DNA of 11,865 nt from Spartobacteria bacterium (lineage in GTDB: Bacteria; Verrucomicrobiota; Verrucomicrobiia; Chthoniobacterales; UBA6821). Each line of letters starts with the position of its first letter. The stretch's first letter is position 1. Positions 1-5,766 of the stretch are shown here, piece by piece. A program made the position numbers and the translations under genes. Below the pieces are notes generated by a model, which worked only from the letters and a program-made list of their open reading frames with translations, searched no databases and was not told where the DNA came from. The stretch lies in assembly GCA_947466005.1 (NCBI GenBank), contig CANIBV010000041.1, positions 1-11,865 on the forward strand, written 5' to 3'.

Positions 1-130
1 CCTTACGGAGGAAAGATTCATACCCCGCGGAATATCTCTCCAGCACGGGCAACCCGAACCGCTTCTGAATCCCCGAGATCCAGATCGCCGGTCTCCCCAA
101 TCTCGTCGCCAGTTCCTTGATGCTCGTCAT
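1..130 (-). CDS. N-terminus of putative helix-turn-helix protein (partial)
   Basis: An open frame starts at the ATG at 130-128 and runs off the left edge, giving 43 residues beginning MTSIKELATRLGRPAIWISG. The IKELATRLGRP segment followed by a second helix ending in RFGLPV looks like a small DNA-binding helix-turn-helix N-terminus in which Leu-Ala and Arg-Leu-Gly form the first helix and turn. This is a reading of pattern, not a firm family match. The start is supported by an AGGAG about 11 bases upstream, one of the few Shine-Dalgarno-like sequences in the window. The upstream spacer carries the most degenerate copy of a local repeat family. The rest of the protein lies outside the window, so its function cannot be named. 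It could instead be a small uncharacterised protein without DNA binding. Confidence 0.6.
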   Translation of the reverse strand, partial: MTSIKELATRLGRPAIWISGIQKRFGLPVLERYSAGYESFLRK

Positions 131-144
131 GGTAAATTTTTCTC

Positions 145-218
145 CTGCAGTTCCTAACAGTCCAACAGTCTTTAGGCTGAAACTATGATCCGTCCCATGG
201 TGCAGCCGGCCGGATCAT
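145..218 (-). repeat. stop-codon-linked repeat, copy R1 (degenerate)
   Basis: Read on the minus strand, this copy follows directly after the stop codon of the small secreted protein gene. It starts with a perfect 8-bp inverted repeat (185-192 ATGATCCG with 211-218 CGGATCAT), followed by degenerate GACTGTT/GGACTGTT units and a terminal CTGCAG. The same order of elements occurs in R2 (583-655) and R3 (1211-1280), and the CTGCAG end is shared with R2. The hairpin may act as a terminator or RNA-stabilising 3' end, but no T-tract follows it. Confidence 0.5.
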
Positions 219-506
219 CTACTGCTCGGCGTTGCAGGCAGGGCGATCTGGCGCGGAGCTAAACATGGAGACGCCGCCGAGGGGGTTGGGCTGGACGTGG
301 ATGACTGCGCGGTCGGTGAAGATGACAGCGCCACCATGACCATCCGTCGAAACGGTCGCAAGCTGGGCGTTGTTCCGAATCATCTGCTGGCGAGGAATCC
401 CGTCGGCGGGTGTGGCGATCGCCTGGTTGACGGCGACCGTGGTGGTGAGATCGCCGGCCTGCAGGGGCGCGGCGGCTAATAAGCCAACGAGGAATAGTGT
501 TTTCAT
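219..506 (-). CDS. small secreted protein of unknown function
   Basis: A 95-residue protein with a clear Sec signal peptide: MKT, a hydrophobic core LFLVGLLAAAP, and a likely cleavage site LQA|GD near residue 18. The mature part (about 77 residues) is Ala/Thr/Val-rich, contains one cysteine near the C-terminus (PACNAEQ), and has no motif I recognise. It probably works in the periplasm or outside the cell. No good Shine-Dalgarno sequence precedes the ATG; the start is chosen because it gives the signal peptide exactly. A GACAC-N3-GTGTC palindrome lies 28 bp upstream. Immediately after the stop codon comes repeat copy R1. The gene belongs to a minus-strand run of small exported proteins, but is separated from lipoprotein A by repeat R2 and so probably has its own promoter. 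It is hypothetical; being real rests on the signal peptide and context. Confidence 0.6.
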   Translation of the reverse strand: MKTLFLVGLLAAAPLQAGDLTTTVAVNQAIATPADGIPRQQMIRNNAQLATVSTDGHGGAVIFTDRAVIHVQPNPLGGVSMFSSAPDRPACNAEQ

Positions 507-533
507 AGGAACACCATCCTATCACCTCCACCA

Positions 534-546
534 GACACCAAGTGTC
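534..546. promoter_or_regulatory. operator-like palindrome GACAC-N3-GTGTC
   Basis: A perfect 5-bp inverted repeat with a 3-base spacer lies 28 bp upstream of the ATG of the small secreted protein gene. Its place fits a repressor or activator site over the promoter. A palindrome this short occurs often by chance, so this is only a candidate. Confidence 0.2.
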
Positions 547-582
547 CTAGGCCCCTGCTTGTTTCAAGCGCAGGAAGTCTGG

Positions 583-655
583 CTGCAGTTACCAACAGCC
601 TAACAGCCTACAGCCTATCTACCTTGATCCGTCCGATAGTGCAGCAAGACGGATC
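583..655 (-). repeat. stop-codon-linked repeat, copy R2
   Basis: On the minus strand this repeat begins at the stop codon of lipoprotein A. A perfect 8-bp inverted repeat, GATCCGTC (626-633) with GACGGATC (648-655), forms a hairpin that overlaps the stop codon by one base. It is followed by AAGGTAGATAGGCTG and further AGGCTGTT-type units. The 44-base stretch 591-634 is almost identical to the matching stretch of R3 (1216-1260), differing only at two or three positions. It may act as a terminator or processing site; no T-tract follows. Confidence 0.65.
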
Positions 656-1047
656 TACTGCGGCACAAGGGAACCAAGCACCGAACCCCATCCCTGGTTC
701 CAGACATTCTCCAGACCCTTGGTGAACTTGGCGGTTTTTTTGCCCGGCTCCACCGACTTCGCGTAGAGGATCTCCTGGTAGTTCTGGAATTCGGTTTCGC
801 TGCCAACTAGGAGTGTGTTGGTCCGCTCATCAGCAAGCATGAACATGGTCTGGCCGTTGCGGGTCTCGTGGGTGATGTGGCCTTTTCTGAGGGACTGGAA
901 GTGGGCGATCTGATCAGGCGTGGAGGGCTTCACGGTACGGAAGCCGGCCTCCCGCAGGTAGCCTTCCTTCTTGTCCAGATGGGAGGCGCAGGCCGAGAGA
1001 GCAAGCGGAAGCAGGATGAATGCAAGGAGTGGGAGGAATCGTTTCAT
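655..1047 (-). CDS. lipoprotein A, paralog of the 1281-1685 gene
   Basis: A 130-residue protein with a lipoprotein signal peptide: MKR, hydrophobic stretch, lipobox LSAC with Cys20. It should be lipid-anchored in the cell envelope. The mature part reads LREAGFRTVKPSTP, then a Gly-His-Ile-Thr motif, then FMLADERTNTLLVGSETEFQNYQEIL. This pattern (conserved AGF, TP, a basic-aromatic strand, an ADxxxxxLLVG strand and a YQ helix) resembles small uncharacterised bacterial lipoproteins; I recall no function. It aligns nearly without gaps to the protein encoded at 1281-1685, with roughly half the residues identical, so the two arose by duplication. The C-terminus here (WNQGWGSVLGSLVPQ) lacks the Met/Gly-rich end of the paralog. 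No Shine-Dalgarno is visible. The leader holds a strong inverted repeat at 1077-1108, and repeat R2 follows the stop. It is probably transcribed from its own promoter. Confidence 0.85.
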   Translation of the reverse strand: MKRFLPLLAFILLPLALSACASHLDKKEGYLREAGFRTVKPSTPDQIAHFQSLRKGHITHETRNGQTMFMLADERTNTLLVGSETEFQNYQEILYAKSVEPGKKTAKFTKGLENVWNQGWGSVLGSLVPQ

Positions 1048-1076
1048 GCGTGGGAGGAATGCTTATCCAAACACTC

Positions 1077-1108
1077 CGCCGAGTCGACGATGAAGAGACG
1101 ACTCGGCG
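1077..1108 (-). promoter_or_regulatory. 10-bp perfect inverted repeat in the leader of lipoprotein A
   Basis: CGCCGAGTCG (1077-1086) pairs perfectly with CGACTCGGCG (1099-1108) around a 12-base loop. It ends 30 bases upstream of the lipoprotein A start codon. It could be a 5'-UTR hairpin controlling translation or stability, or a protein-binding operator. It is not followed by a T-tract in either direction, so it is not a standard terminator. Confidence 0.4.
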
Positions 1109-1185
1109 ACGTCCGGTTAACGAATATTAATTTCCAAAGCGCGGGGTGTTCTCATGAGAGGTCACATGTATCTTCGTCGAAGAGA

Positions 1186-1207
1186 CCCTGAGCCTCAAGG
1201 TTCAGGG
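1186..1207. other. short hairpin CCCTGA...TCAGGG between lipoprotein genes
   Basis: CCCTGA (1186-1191) pairs with TCAGGG (1202-1207), with the inner bases extending the stem on the plus strand to a TCAA loop. It lies in the 233-bp spacer between lipoproteins A and B, just upstream (in minus-strand sense) of the A leader. Its role is unknown; no T-tract follows. Confidence 0.3.
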
Positions 1208-1210
1208 ATT

Positions 1211-1280
1211 GCTCTACCTAACAGCCTAACAGCCTTCAGCCTATCTACCTTGATCCGTCCTTTGGACGGCGGAACGGATC
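1211..1280 (-). repeat. stop-codon-linked repeat, copy R3
   Basis: It begins directly after the stop codon of lipoprotein B on the minus strand. GATCCGT (1252-1258) pairs with ACGGATC (1274-1280), and an inner GTCC/GGAC pair gives an alternative fold. AAGGTAGATAGGCTG and AGGCTGTT units follow, as in R2. The near identity to R2 over about 45 bases exceeds the similarity of the two genes they follow. Confidence 0.65.
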
Positions 1281-1685
1281 CTAATACATCATCATGGGGC
1301 CGCCGAAGAAGGGATCCATCATGCCTCCCCAACCGCCCCAATCGTTCTCGAGCATCTTGTCAGCCTTCTCGTTGGCGATCGCGGAGTCGACTTTCTTGGT
1401 GTAGAGGATCTGCTGGTACCGCTCGAACTGCGGGTTCCCGCCAATGAATAGGAGATTCTGCTTCGCGTCGGCCAGCACGAAGAGGGTCTTTCCCTTGCGC
1501 GTGACCTGGGTGATGTGTCCCTGGGGAAGAGTCTGGACCCTCGACACCTGAGCCGGGGTCGAGGGTTTCACTGCACGGAATCCCGCTTCCCGGAGGAAGC
1601 TCTCCTTCTGCTGCAGGTTGGTCGTGCAGGCTGGTAGAACCAGCGCAAGCAGGGTGATGGCAAGAAGTGGGAGGAAACGGTTCAT
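1281..1685 (-). CDS. lipoprotein B, paralog of the 655-1047 gene
   Basis: A 134-residue lipoprotein: MNRFLPLLAITLLALVLPAC, lipobox LPAC with Cys20 at the same place as in lipoprotein A. The shared core LREAGFRAVKPSTPAQ, GHIT, LFVLAD, and YQQILY marks it as a paralog. The C-terminus diverges into a Gly/Met-rich tail, GGWGGMMDPFFGGPMMMY, which could bind metal or pack against a membrane; that is speculation. The frame is open further upstream to 1835, but the MNRF start is preferred because it matches the MKRF start of the paralog and places the signal peptide at the N-terminus; ATG at 1697 (MTPL) is an alternative. No Shine-Dalgarno is seen. It starts 35 bp after the Tyr/Gly-rich lipoprotein gene and is likely the last gene of the DUF2092 operon, closed by repeat R3. 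Confidence 0.85.
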   Translation of the reverse strand: MNRFLPLLAITLLALVLPACTTNLQQKESFLREAGFRAVKPSTPAQVSRVQTLPQGHITQVTRKGKTLFVLADAKQNLLFIGGNPQFERYQQILYTKKVDSAIANEKADKMLENDWGGWGGMMDPFFGGPMMMY

Positions 1686-1720
1686 GAGTGGCGTCATAAG
1701 GTTGGAGAGGTTGGTGTGGG

Positions 1721-2203
1721 CTAACGATGCCAGGAAGCAGAGCCTCCGCGGAAGCCGGTGGCACTTCCCGAACCGCCACCCCAACTGGCCGTGCCGCCAC
1801 GGGCACCAGTGGCACTCCCGCTCCCGTCGCTCCACGATGCCGAGCCGCCACGTGCTCCGTAGGCTGCTCCCGTATGGTCATAGGAGTATCCATAACCTCC
1901 GTGATAGTTGTTGTAATAGGCACCGCTGTTGTAAGCGCCGTGGTAAACGGCAGAATTGGCGTACGGCGCACCATAATAGGCACCGTGATAGACGGAGGTA
2001 TTCACACTCCGGTAGTAGGGGCTGCCGTAGTAGGCCGCAGGGTAGCCGTAATAGGCGCCGCCGTAGTATCCGGGACCGACCCAACCGTATCCGGGAGCTG
2101 CTACCGGTGGTGGATAGACAGTGTTCATTCCGTTGCAGGCGGTGAGTGCCAGGGCAGCGATGCCGAGCAGGGAGGCGGAGAGGATGTTCAGGGAAGTTTT
2201 CAT
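1721..2203 (-). CDS. Tyr/Gly-rich lipoprotein with 17-residue C-terminal repeats
   Basis: A 160-residue protein with a lipoprotein signal (lipobox LTAC, Cys23). Residues about 30-110 are extremely rich in Tyr, Gly and Ala (GYYGGAYYGYPAAYYGSPYY and similar), with almost no hydrophobic core. Residues 116-160 hold about 2.6 copies of a 17-residue repeat of the form GARGGSASWxDGSGSAT, the last copy ending the protein as GFRGGSASWHR. Such Gly-rich repeat proteins are seen next to DUF2092 genes in other bacteria, as I recall, and here the DUF2092 gene lies 28 bp upstream in the same direction. The protein likely sits on the envelope surface or forms a low-complexity matrix; no enzymatic motif is present. 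The start at 2203 is chosen for the signal peptide; a longer frame to 2257 adds a non-signal extension. No Shine-Dalgarno. Confidence 0.85.
   Translation of the reverse strand: MKTSLNILSASLLGIAALALTACNGMNTVYPPPVAAPGYGWVGPGYYGGAYYGYPAAYYGSPYYRSVNTSVYHGAYYGAPYANSAVYHGAYNSGAYYNNYHGGYGYSYDHTGAAYGARGGSASWSDGSGSATGARGGTASWGGGSGSATGFRGGSASWHR
1724..1858 (-). repeat. 51-bp coding repeat (17-residue period)
   Basis: The 3' end of the Tyr/Gly-rich lipoprotein gene encodes about 2.6 tandem units with a 51-bp period, each encoding RGG(S/T)ASW...GSGSAT. The units differ at some codons, so they are not a very recent expansion, but copy number could still vary between strains. Confidence 0.7.
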
Positions 2204-2231
2204 TGTGGTGAGCGGGTGAGTTTGAACGTGA

Positions 2232-3017
2232 TCAGCGGCTAGCTCGCGGGGTTGCACACTGAGTCGGCTCCTGACGCGCGTCTTTCAGGACGGACTTGAA
2301 GGGGATCTCCTGAAAGCCCTTGGGCTGGTTGAACGAAAAGAGGGACTGGTGGAGCCAAGGATGTAGGTTCCAGTGGGAGAACTCGATGAACTTGCGCGGG
2401 AAGTTCGGCCTGTCGGTGAAGGTTGCGGCGAGCCTGTAGGGAAGCGCCACGCGGCCGGAAGAAATCCAGATTTCCCAATCCACGCCGGGCGCACGGAGGG
2501 CGAGGTGATCACAGGGAATGCCGTTGACGAATGTGCGGCCGATGACGACGGCGTTTTGAAGGTTCCGAGTGAGGTACGCGTAGGGATCACTGAAAAACAG
2601 GGGGGCGGCATGGAAGTGGATGCCGGTTTCTCTGCGGATGCCCGGGAGCATTTCATCGATGGTGTCCGGTGCCTTGGTCGTCGAGAAGACCCTTGCATGG
2701 GGTGCAGCGACCGTGATGGAACCCCCGTCATAGAAGAAATCAAATGCGTGGGCATCCCCCCCGTATGTCGCCCGGATTTTATTGGGGCGCTGCACCTCGG
2801 TCTGTCCCTCGGAAACGAGCGTGATGAGCTGGCCGGTGGGGGAAGGAGCCTCAAGGATGCTGGTAGACCGGAAGGAGAAAGCCTTGGCGGCGGATAAGGT
2901 GGTGCACATGCGCTTGAGCAGCGAGAGGGCGGTAGGATCGATCGCGGAGGATTTCTCGGCACGGAGGGATCCGATGAGCAGGAGGGATGCCAGGGTCAGG
3001 AGGAGAGTTTTTTTCAT
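2232..3017 (-). CDS. DUF2092 family exported protein
   Basis: A 261-residue protein with a Sec signal peptide (MKKTLLLTLASLLLIGSLRA, cleavage near residue 20). The mature protein has the ordered landmarks of the DUF2092 family (predicted periplasmic, lipoprotein-carrier-like beta fold): DPTALSLLKRM (27-37), AKAFSF (44-49), RPNKIRA (77-83), FYDGGSI (95-101), APDTIDEML (116-124), CDHLALRAPGVDWEIWI (169-185), LPYRL (192-196) and SHWNL (214-218). Biochemical function of the family is not established; the fold suggests binding of a lipid or hydrophobic ligand in the periplasm. Length is normal for the family. No Shine-Dalgarno precedes the ATG; the start is set by the signal peptide. It is the first gene of a likely operon with the Tyr/Gly-rich lipoprotein and lipoprotein B, and faces away from the methyltransferase gene. 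Confidence 0.92.
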   Translation of the reverse strand: MKKTLLLTLASLLLIGSLRAEKSSAIDPTALSLLKRMCTTLSAAKAFSFRSTSILEAPSPTGQLITLVSEGQTEVQRPNKIRATYGGDAHAFDFFYDGGSITVAAPHARVFSTTKAPDTIDEMLPGIRRETGIHFHAAPLFFSDPYAYLTRNLQNAVVIGRTFVNGIPCDHLALRAPGVDWEIWISSGRVALPYRLAATFTDRPNFPRKFIEFSHWNLHPWLHQSLFSFNQPKGFQEIPFKSVLKDARQEPTQCATPRASR

Positions 3018-3234
3018 GAAGGATGTCGGGGCGGAGTTGCACGGCAGGGAGGGAAATGGCGCTACCCGGCCTCCTCCGCCGCTACTTGTGAAAGGCTGTG
3101 GTCAAACGCCCAAAAATGCAATGCATCCCGGGCCTAAGTGCCGCCCGAAGGTGATGCTCGTGTACGGGAGGCGCGTCGCCGTGTATGGTGCTCCGACTCA
3201 TGAAACCAATCCGCGCGACAGGCGCCCGCTCCCG
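3018..3234. other. divergent intergenic region, DUF2092 / methyltransferase
   Basis: This 217-bp spacer must contain the promoters for both directions. I could not find a convincing -35/-10 pair on either strand. An in-frame ATG at 3154 (with GTG at 3151) could start the methyltransferase 27 codons earlier, but the extension MLVYGRRVAVYG is not recognisable. Confidence 0.4.
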
Positions 3235-4989
3235 ATGAAGGCTGATCAGGATCTCTACAAGCAGTTACGGGACGTGCCCAAGGAGCAGCTCTGGACGCAG
3301 GAGGTGGCGCGCTTCAACAAGGCCTCGTCCCGCGAACGGATGGAAGGGGTTGCCCTGATCCGCGCGGTCGGGATGATCTTCTCCCGCTTCGGCACGGAAG
3401 AGGAGAAGGAGGCCGTGCGCAGCTGGCTGATCACGCTCCTCAAGGACCCTCAGGAAAAGATCCGCCGCTACGCCCTCGCTGCTCTTCCCAAGGTCGGTGC
3501 CGGTGAGGCGGCGGAGAAGGAGATGCTCTCCTTGCTGAAAGATGGCGCGCAGGAACGGGAGAAGAAGCACCTGGGGCGCGCGCTCGAGAAGGTGGGGGGT
3601 GTCGCGACACTTATGGCGATCGAAGAGACGGGCGGAGTGCTCCCGGGCATCACCGAACTGAAGGTGAAGGCGGCGGTCTCGCGCCGTGAAAATCCCGGAG
3701 CCATCCGTATGGAGGAGCTGCTCCCGCTGGATGAGGGGATGCGGATCTTCCTGCGCTGCCGCAGGGGACTGGAGGGATTCGTGCGCGACGAGGCCGAGGA
3801 AGTCCTCTCCAGCGCTGTTTTTGCTATCGAGGTCACGGAGCCCGGCTGCGTGACACTCCTGCCCAAGAAGCCCTTTTCCCTGGCGATGCTCTACAAGCTC
3901 CGCTGTTTTGCCACGGTCGGGTTCAGCCTCGGAACGGTGGATGCCGGAGCGGGCACACAAAATGACATCCAGAAATCTCGCTGGGTGGAATCCCTCGCCC
4001 GCTGCATCGGTTCGACCTGCGCGAGGAGCATCATGCTGGCCGGCACCGAGGGTGCGGCACGCTATCGCCTGGAGTTTGCCGGGCTCGGCCATCAGCGCGG
4101 AATGGTTCGCCAGGTGGTCGACCGCGCCTACGAACTCAGCCCCGAGATCCTGAATGACGCCCGTCAGTCCCTCTGGTCCGTGGATGTGCTTCCCATGGTT
4201 GGAGAGGGCCGAGCGGGTCACGGGAAGTCGATGGCCTCCGTCGAACTTCGGCCCCGTCTCTATCCTGATCCACGCCTCACCTACCGGCAGGATGACATCG
4301 CCGCCGCTTCCCATCCGCCGCTCGCCGCCTGCATGGTTCGACTCGCGGACGTGGGGAAGGCGGAGGTCCAAGAGGCCATTTGGGATCCCTTCTGCGGTTC
4401 CGGAATCGAGTTGGTCGAGAGCGCGCTGCAGGGGGGCGTCGCCACGATCCACGGCACGGATCTGGACGACAGGGCGATCGATGTGGCCCGGGCGAACTTC
4501 GCCGCCGCCCGGATCGAGTCGACCGAGGCCAGGTTCACCGTCTGCGATTTCCGGGATGCGCGCAGGGAGGCGGAGATCGCCGCCGGTAGCATCTCGCTCA
4601 TTATCAGCAACCCGCCGCTTGGGCGCCGCGTCCGCATCCCTGACATGAAGGGGCTCTTCGCCGATTTCTACACTGCGGCATCGCGGGCGCTTGGCCTCGG
4701 CGGGAGGCTCGTCTTCGTGAATCCCCTGCGCACGGGGCCGGAGGATCCGTCGTTGAAGCTGGAGTTTCAAAAGACCGTCGATCTGGGGGGGTTCAACTGC
4801 CGGTTGGAGATGTACAGGAAGGTTCTCCCGCGGGAAAAAACCAACCAGGGGCCCCCGAGGCACCCGAAAAGAGAGGCCAAGCCAGGCGACCAGAAAAAGA
4901 CCTCGGAAAAAGGGCAACCTGATCCCGCCTGGTGGAGCCGGGTCGGCAAGGGAGGCAAAGGCGGCAGGGGAAACCCCCGTCCGGCATAA
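3235..4989 (+). CDS. HEAT-like / THUMP-like class I methyltransferase, probably RNA-directed
   Basis: A 584-residue protein. Residues 1-130 are helical with HEAT-like features (for example RRYALAALPKVG followed by a second helix pair). Residues 171-190, FLRCRRGLEGFVRDEAEEVL, resemble the opening of a THUMP-type region in RlmL/Trm14/Trm11-like RNA methyltransferases. The C-terminal half is a class I SAM domain: motif I DPFCGSG at 384-390, GTDLDD at 407-412 with Asp409 and Asp411 near the SAM ribose, DFRD, and motif IV NPPL at 459-462. NPPL in place of NPPY/NPPF fits N2-guanine or N6-adenine methylation. A Lys/Arg/Gly-rich tail of about 50 residues (ending near GKGGKGGRGNPRPA) probably binds nucleic acid. 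The start at 3235 gives the first clear helical segment; 3154 is possible. No Shine-Dalgarno. The spermidine-synthase-like gene follows by 15 bp, likely in the same transcript. DNA as substrate cannot be excluded. Confidence 0.88.
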   Translation: MKADQDLYKQLRDVPKEQLWTQEVARFNKASSRERMEGVALIRAVGMIFSRFGTEEEKEAVRSWLITLLKDPQEKIRRYALAALPKVGAGEAAEKEMLSLLKDGAQEREKKHLGRALEKVGGVATLMAIEETGGVLPGITELKVKAAVSRRENPGAIRMEELLPLDEGMRIFLRCRRGLEGFVRDEAEEVLSSAVFAIEVTEPGCVTLLPKKPFSLAMLYKLRCFATVGFSLGTVDAGAGTQNDIQKSRWVESLARCIGSTCARSIMLAGTEGAARYRLEFAGLGHQRGMVRQVVDRAYELSPEILNDARQSLWSVDVLPMVGEGRAGHGKSMASVELRPRLYPDPRLTYRQDDIAAASHPPLAACMVRLADVGKAEVQEAIWDPFCGSGIELVESALQGGVATIHGTDLDDRAIDVARANFAAARIESTEARFTVCDFRDARREAEIAAGSISLIISNPPLGRRVRIPDMKGLFADFYTAASRALGLGGRLVFVNPLRTGPEDPSLKLEFQKTVDLGGFNCRLEMYRKVLPREKTNQGPPRHPKREAKPGDQKKTSEKGQPDPAWWSRVGKGGKGGRGNPRPA

Positions 4990-5004
4990 ATCGGCAGATC
5001 AAAA

Positions 5005-5757
5005 ATGAACAAGTCCTTTGAGGAGCTTGATTACTGCGAGACACCGCTGGGTGAGCTGATTCTGCGGAGGCGCAAGATTCCCATGCTGGAGAACCAGATT
5101 GTCCACGAGATCATACTCAACGGGGAGTTCCTAATGAGCAGTCTCTTTTATGTGGTCGAGGAGGCACTAGCCGATCTGGGCCTTGCTGCCGTGGAGGTCC
5201 CAGAGGGAGAGAAGCTGGATGTGGTTGTGGGAGGCCTGGGGTTGGGATACACCGCCGCCGCTGCACTGAGGTATGTGAGGAACGGGAATCCCAACGTGCG
5301 CTCCCTCAACATTGTCGACTTTCTGGAGCCCGTGATCCGCTGGCACAAGGAGGGGATGGTGCCCCTCGGCGGGGGGCTCACCTCGGATCCGCGCACACGC
5401 TATGTGGAGGGGGATTTCTTTGCCCTCGCGGCCGACCCGCAGATCGGCTTTCTCATGGAATCTCCGGGAACCAGATTCCATGCGGTCCTCTTGGACATCG
5501 ATCACACGCCGCAGCATTGGCTGAATCCCCGTCATGCCGCCTTCTACACGCTGGAGGGCCTGGAGACACTCCGTTGTCACCTGCACCCGGGGGGTGTCTT
5601 TGCCATGTGGTCGGACGAGTCGCCAGACGAAGCGTTCTGCGCGAGGCTCCGGGAAGTCTTCTCCAAGGTGGATGCGCACGTCGTGAGCTTCCCCAATCCG
5701 ATCCGCGGCGGTGAATCCACCGGAACGGTTTATGTGGCGGTGAGCCCGGCGGGTTAG
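5005..5757 (+). CDS. spermidine-synthase-fold protein (SAM/decarboxy-SAM binding)
   Basis: A 250-residue protein with a spermidine/spermine-synthase-like Rossmann fold. VVVGGLGLGYTA (73-84) is the glycine-rich nucleotide loop, followed by the strand IVDFLEPVIRWH (103-114), GDFFAL (136-141), and the catalytic-strand region LLDIDHTP (162-169); HLHPGGVFAMWS (192-203) is a typical late strand. Unlike true SpeE proteins, the N-terminal beta domain is short, beginning with YCETPLGELILRRRK, and the polyamine-pocket motifs are not obvious, so the acceptor may not be putrescine. I recall the same type (EELDY-ETPLGEL...MSSLF...GGLGLGYTA) annotated as spermidine synthase-like in several phyla. It starts 15 bp after the methyltransferase gene without a Shine-Dalgarno and ends 9 bp from the convergent amidase-like gene. 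Confidence 0.85.
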   Translation: MNKSFEELDYCETPLGELILRRRKIPMLENQIVHEIILNGEFLMSSLFYVVEEALADLGLAAVEVPEGEKLDVVVGGLGLGYTAAAALRYVRNGNPNVRSLNIVDFLEPVIRWHKEGMVPLGGGLTSDPRTRYVEGDFFALAADPQIGFLMESPGTRFHAVLLDIDHTPQHWLNPRHAAFYTLEGLETLRCHLHPGGVFAMWSDESPDEAFCARLREVFSKVDAHVVSFPNPIRGGESTGTVYVAVSPAG

Positions 5758-5766
5758 ATGCTTCGA

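Noticed and set aside
583..655. CRISPR array suggested by the AGGCTGTT heptad-like units
   Set aside because: Units are 7-8 bases without spacers of constant length, and no cas genes are present.
1686..1835. N-terminal extension of lipoprotein B
   Set aside because: It would hide the signal peptide inside the protein and overlap the Tyr/Gly-rich lipoprotein gene; the paralog starts at the equivalent of 1685.
2782..3234. Upstream extension of the methyltransferase frame
   Set aside because: It runs opposite the DUF2092 gene's signal peptide region and the divergent spacer, with no conserved features; the start at 3235 fits the first helical segment, with 3154 kept as an alternative.
3265..4917. 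Long minus-strand open frame of 550 codons
   Set aside because: It lies wholly opposite the methyltransferase gene, has Arg/Pro/Gly/His-rich shadow composition and no recognisable motifs; the plus strand has clear SAM-binding motifs.
5005..5757. Calling the gene speE
   Set aside because: The Rossmann core fits, but the N-terminal domain and polyamine-pocket motifs of true spermidine synthase are not evident, so only the fold is claimed.
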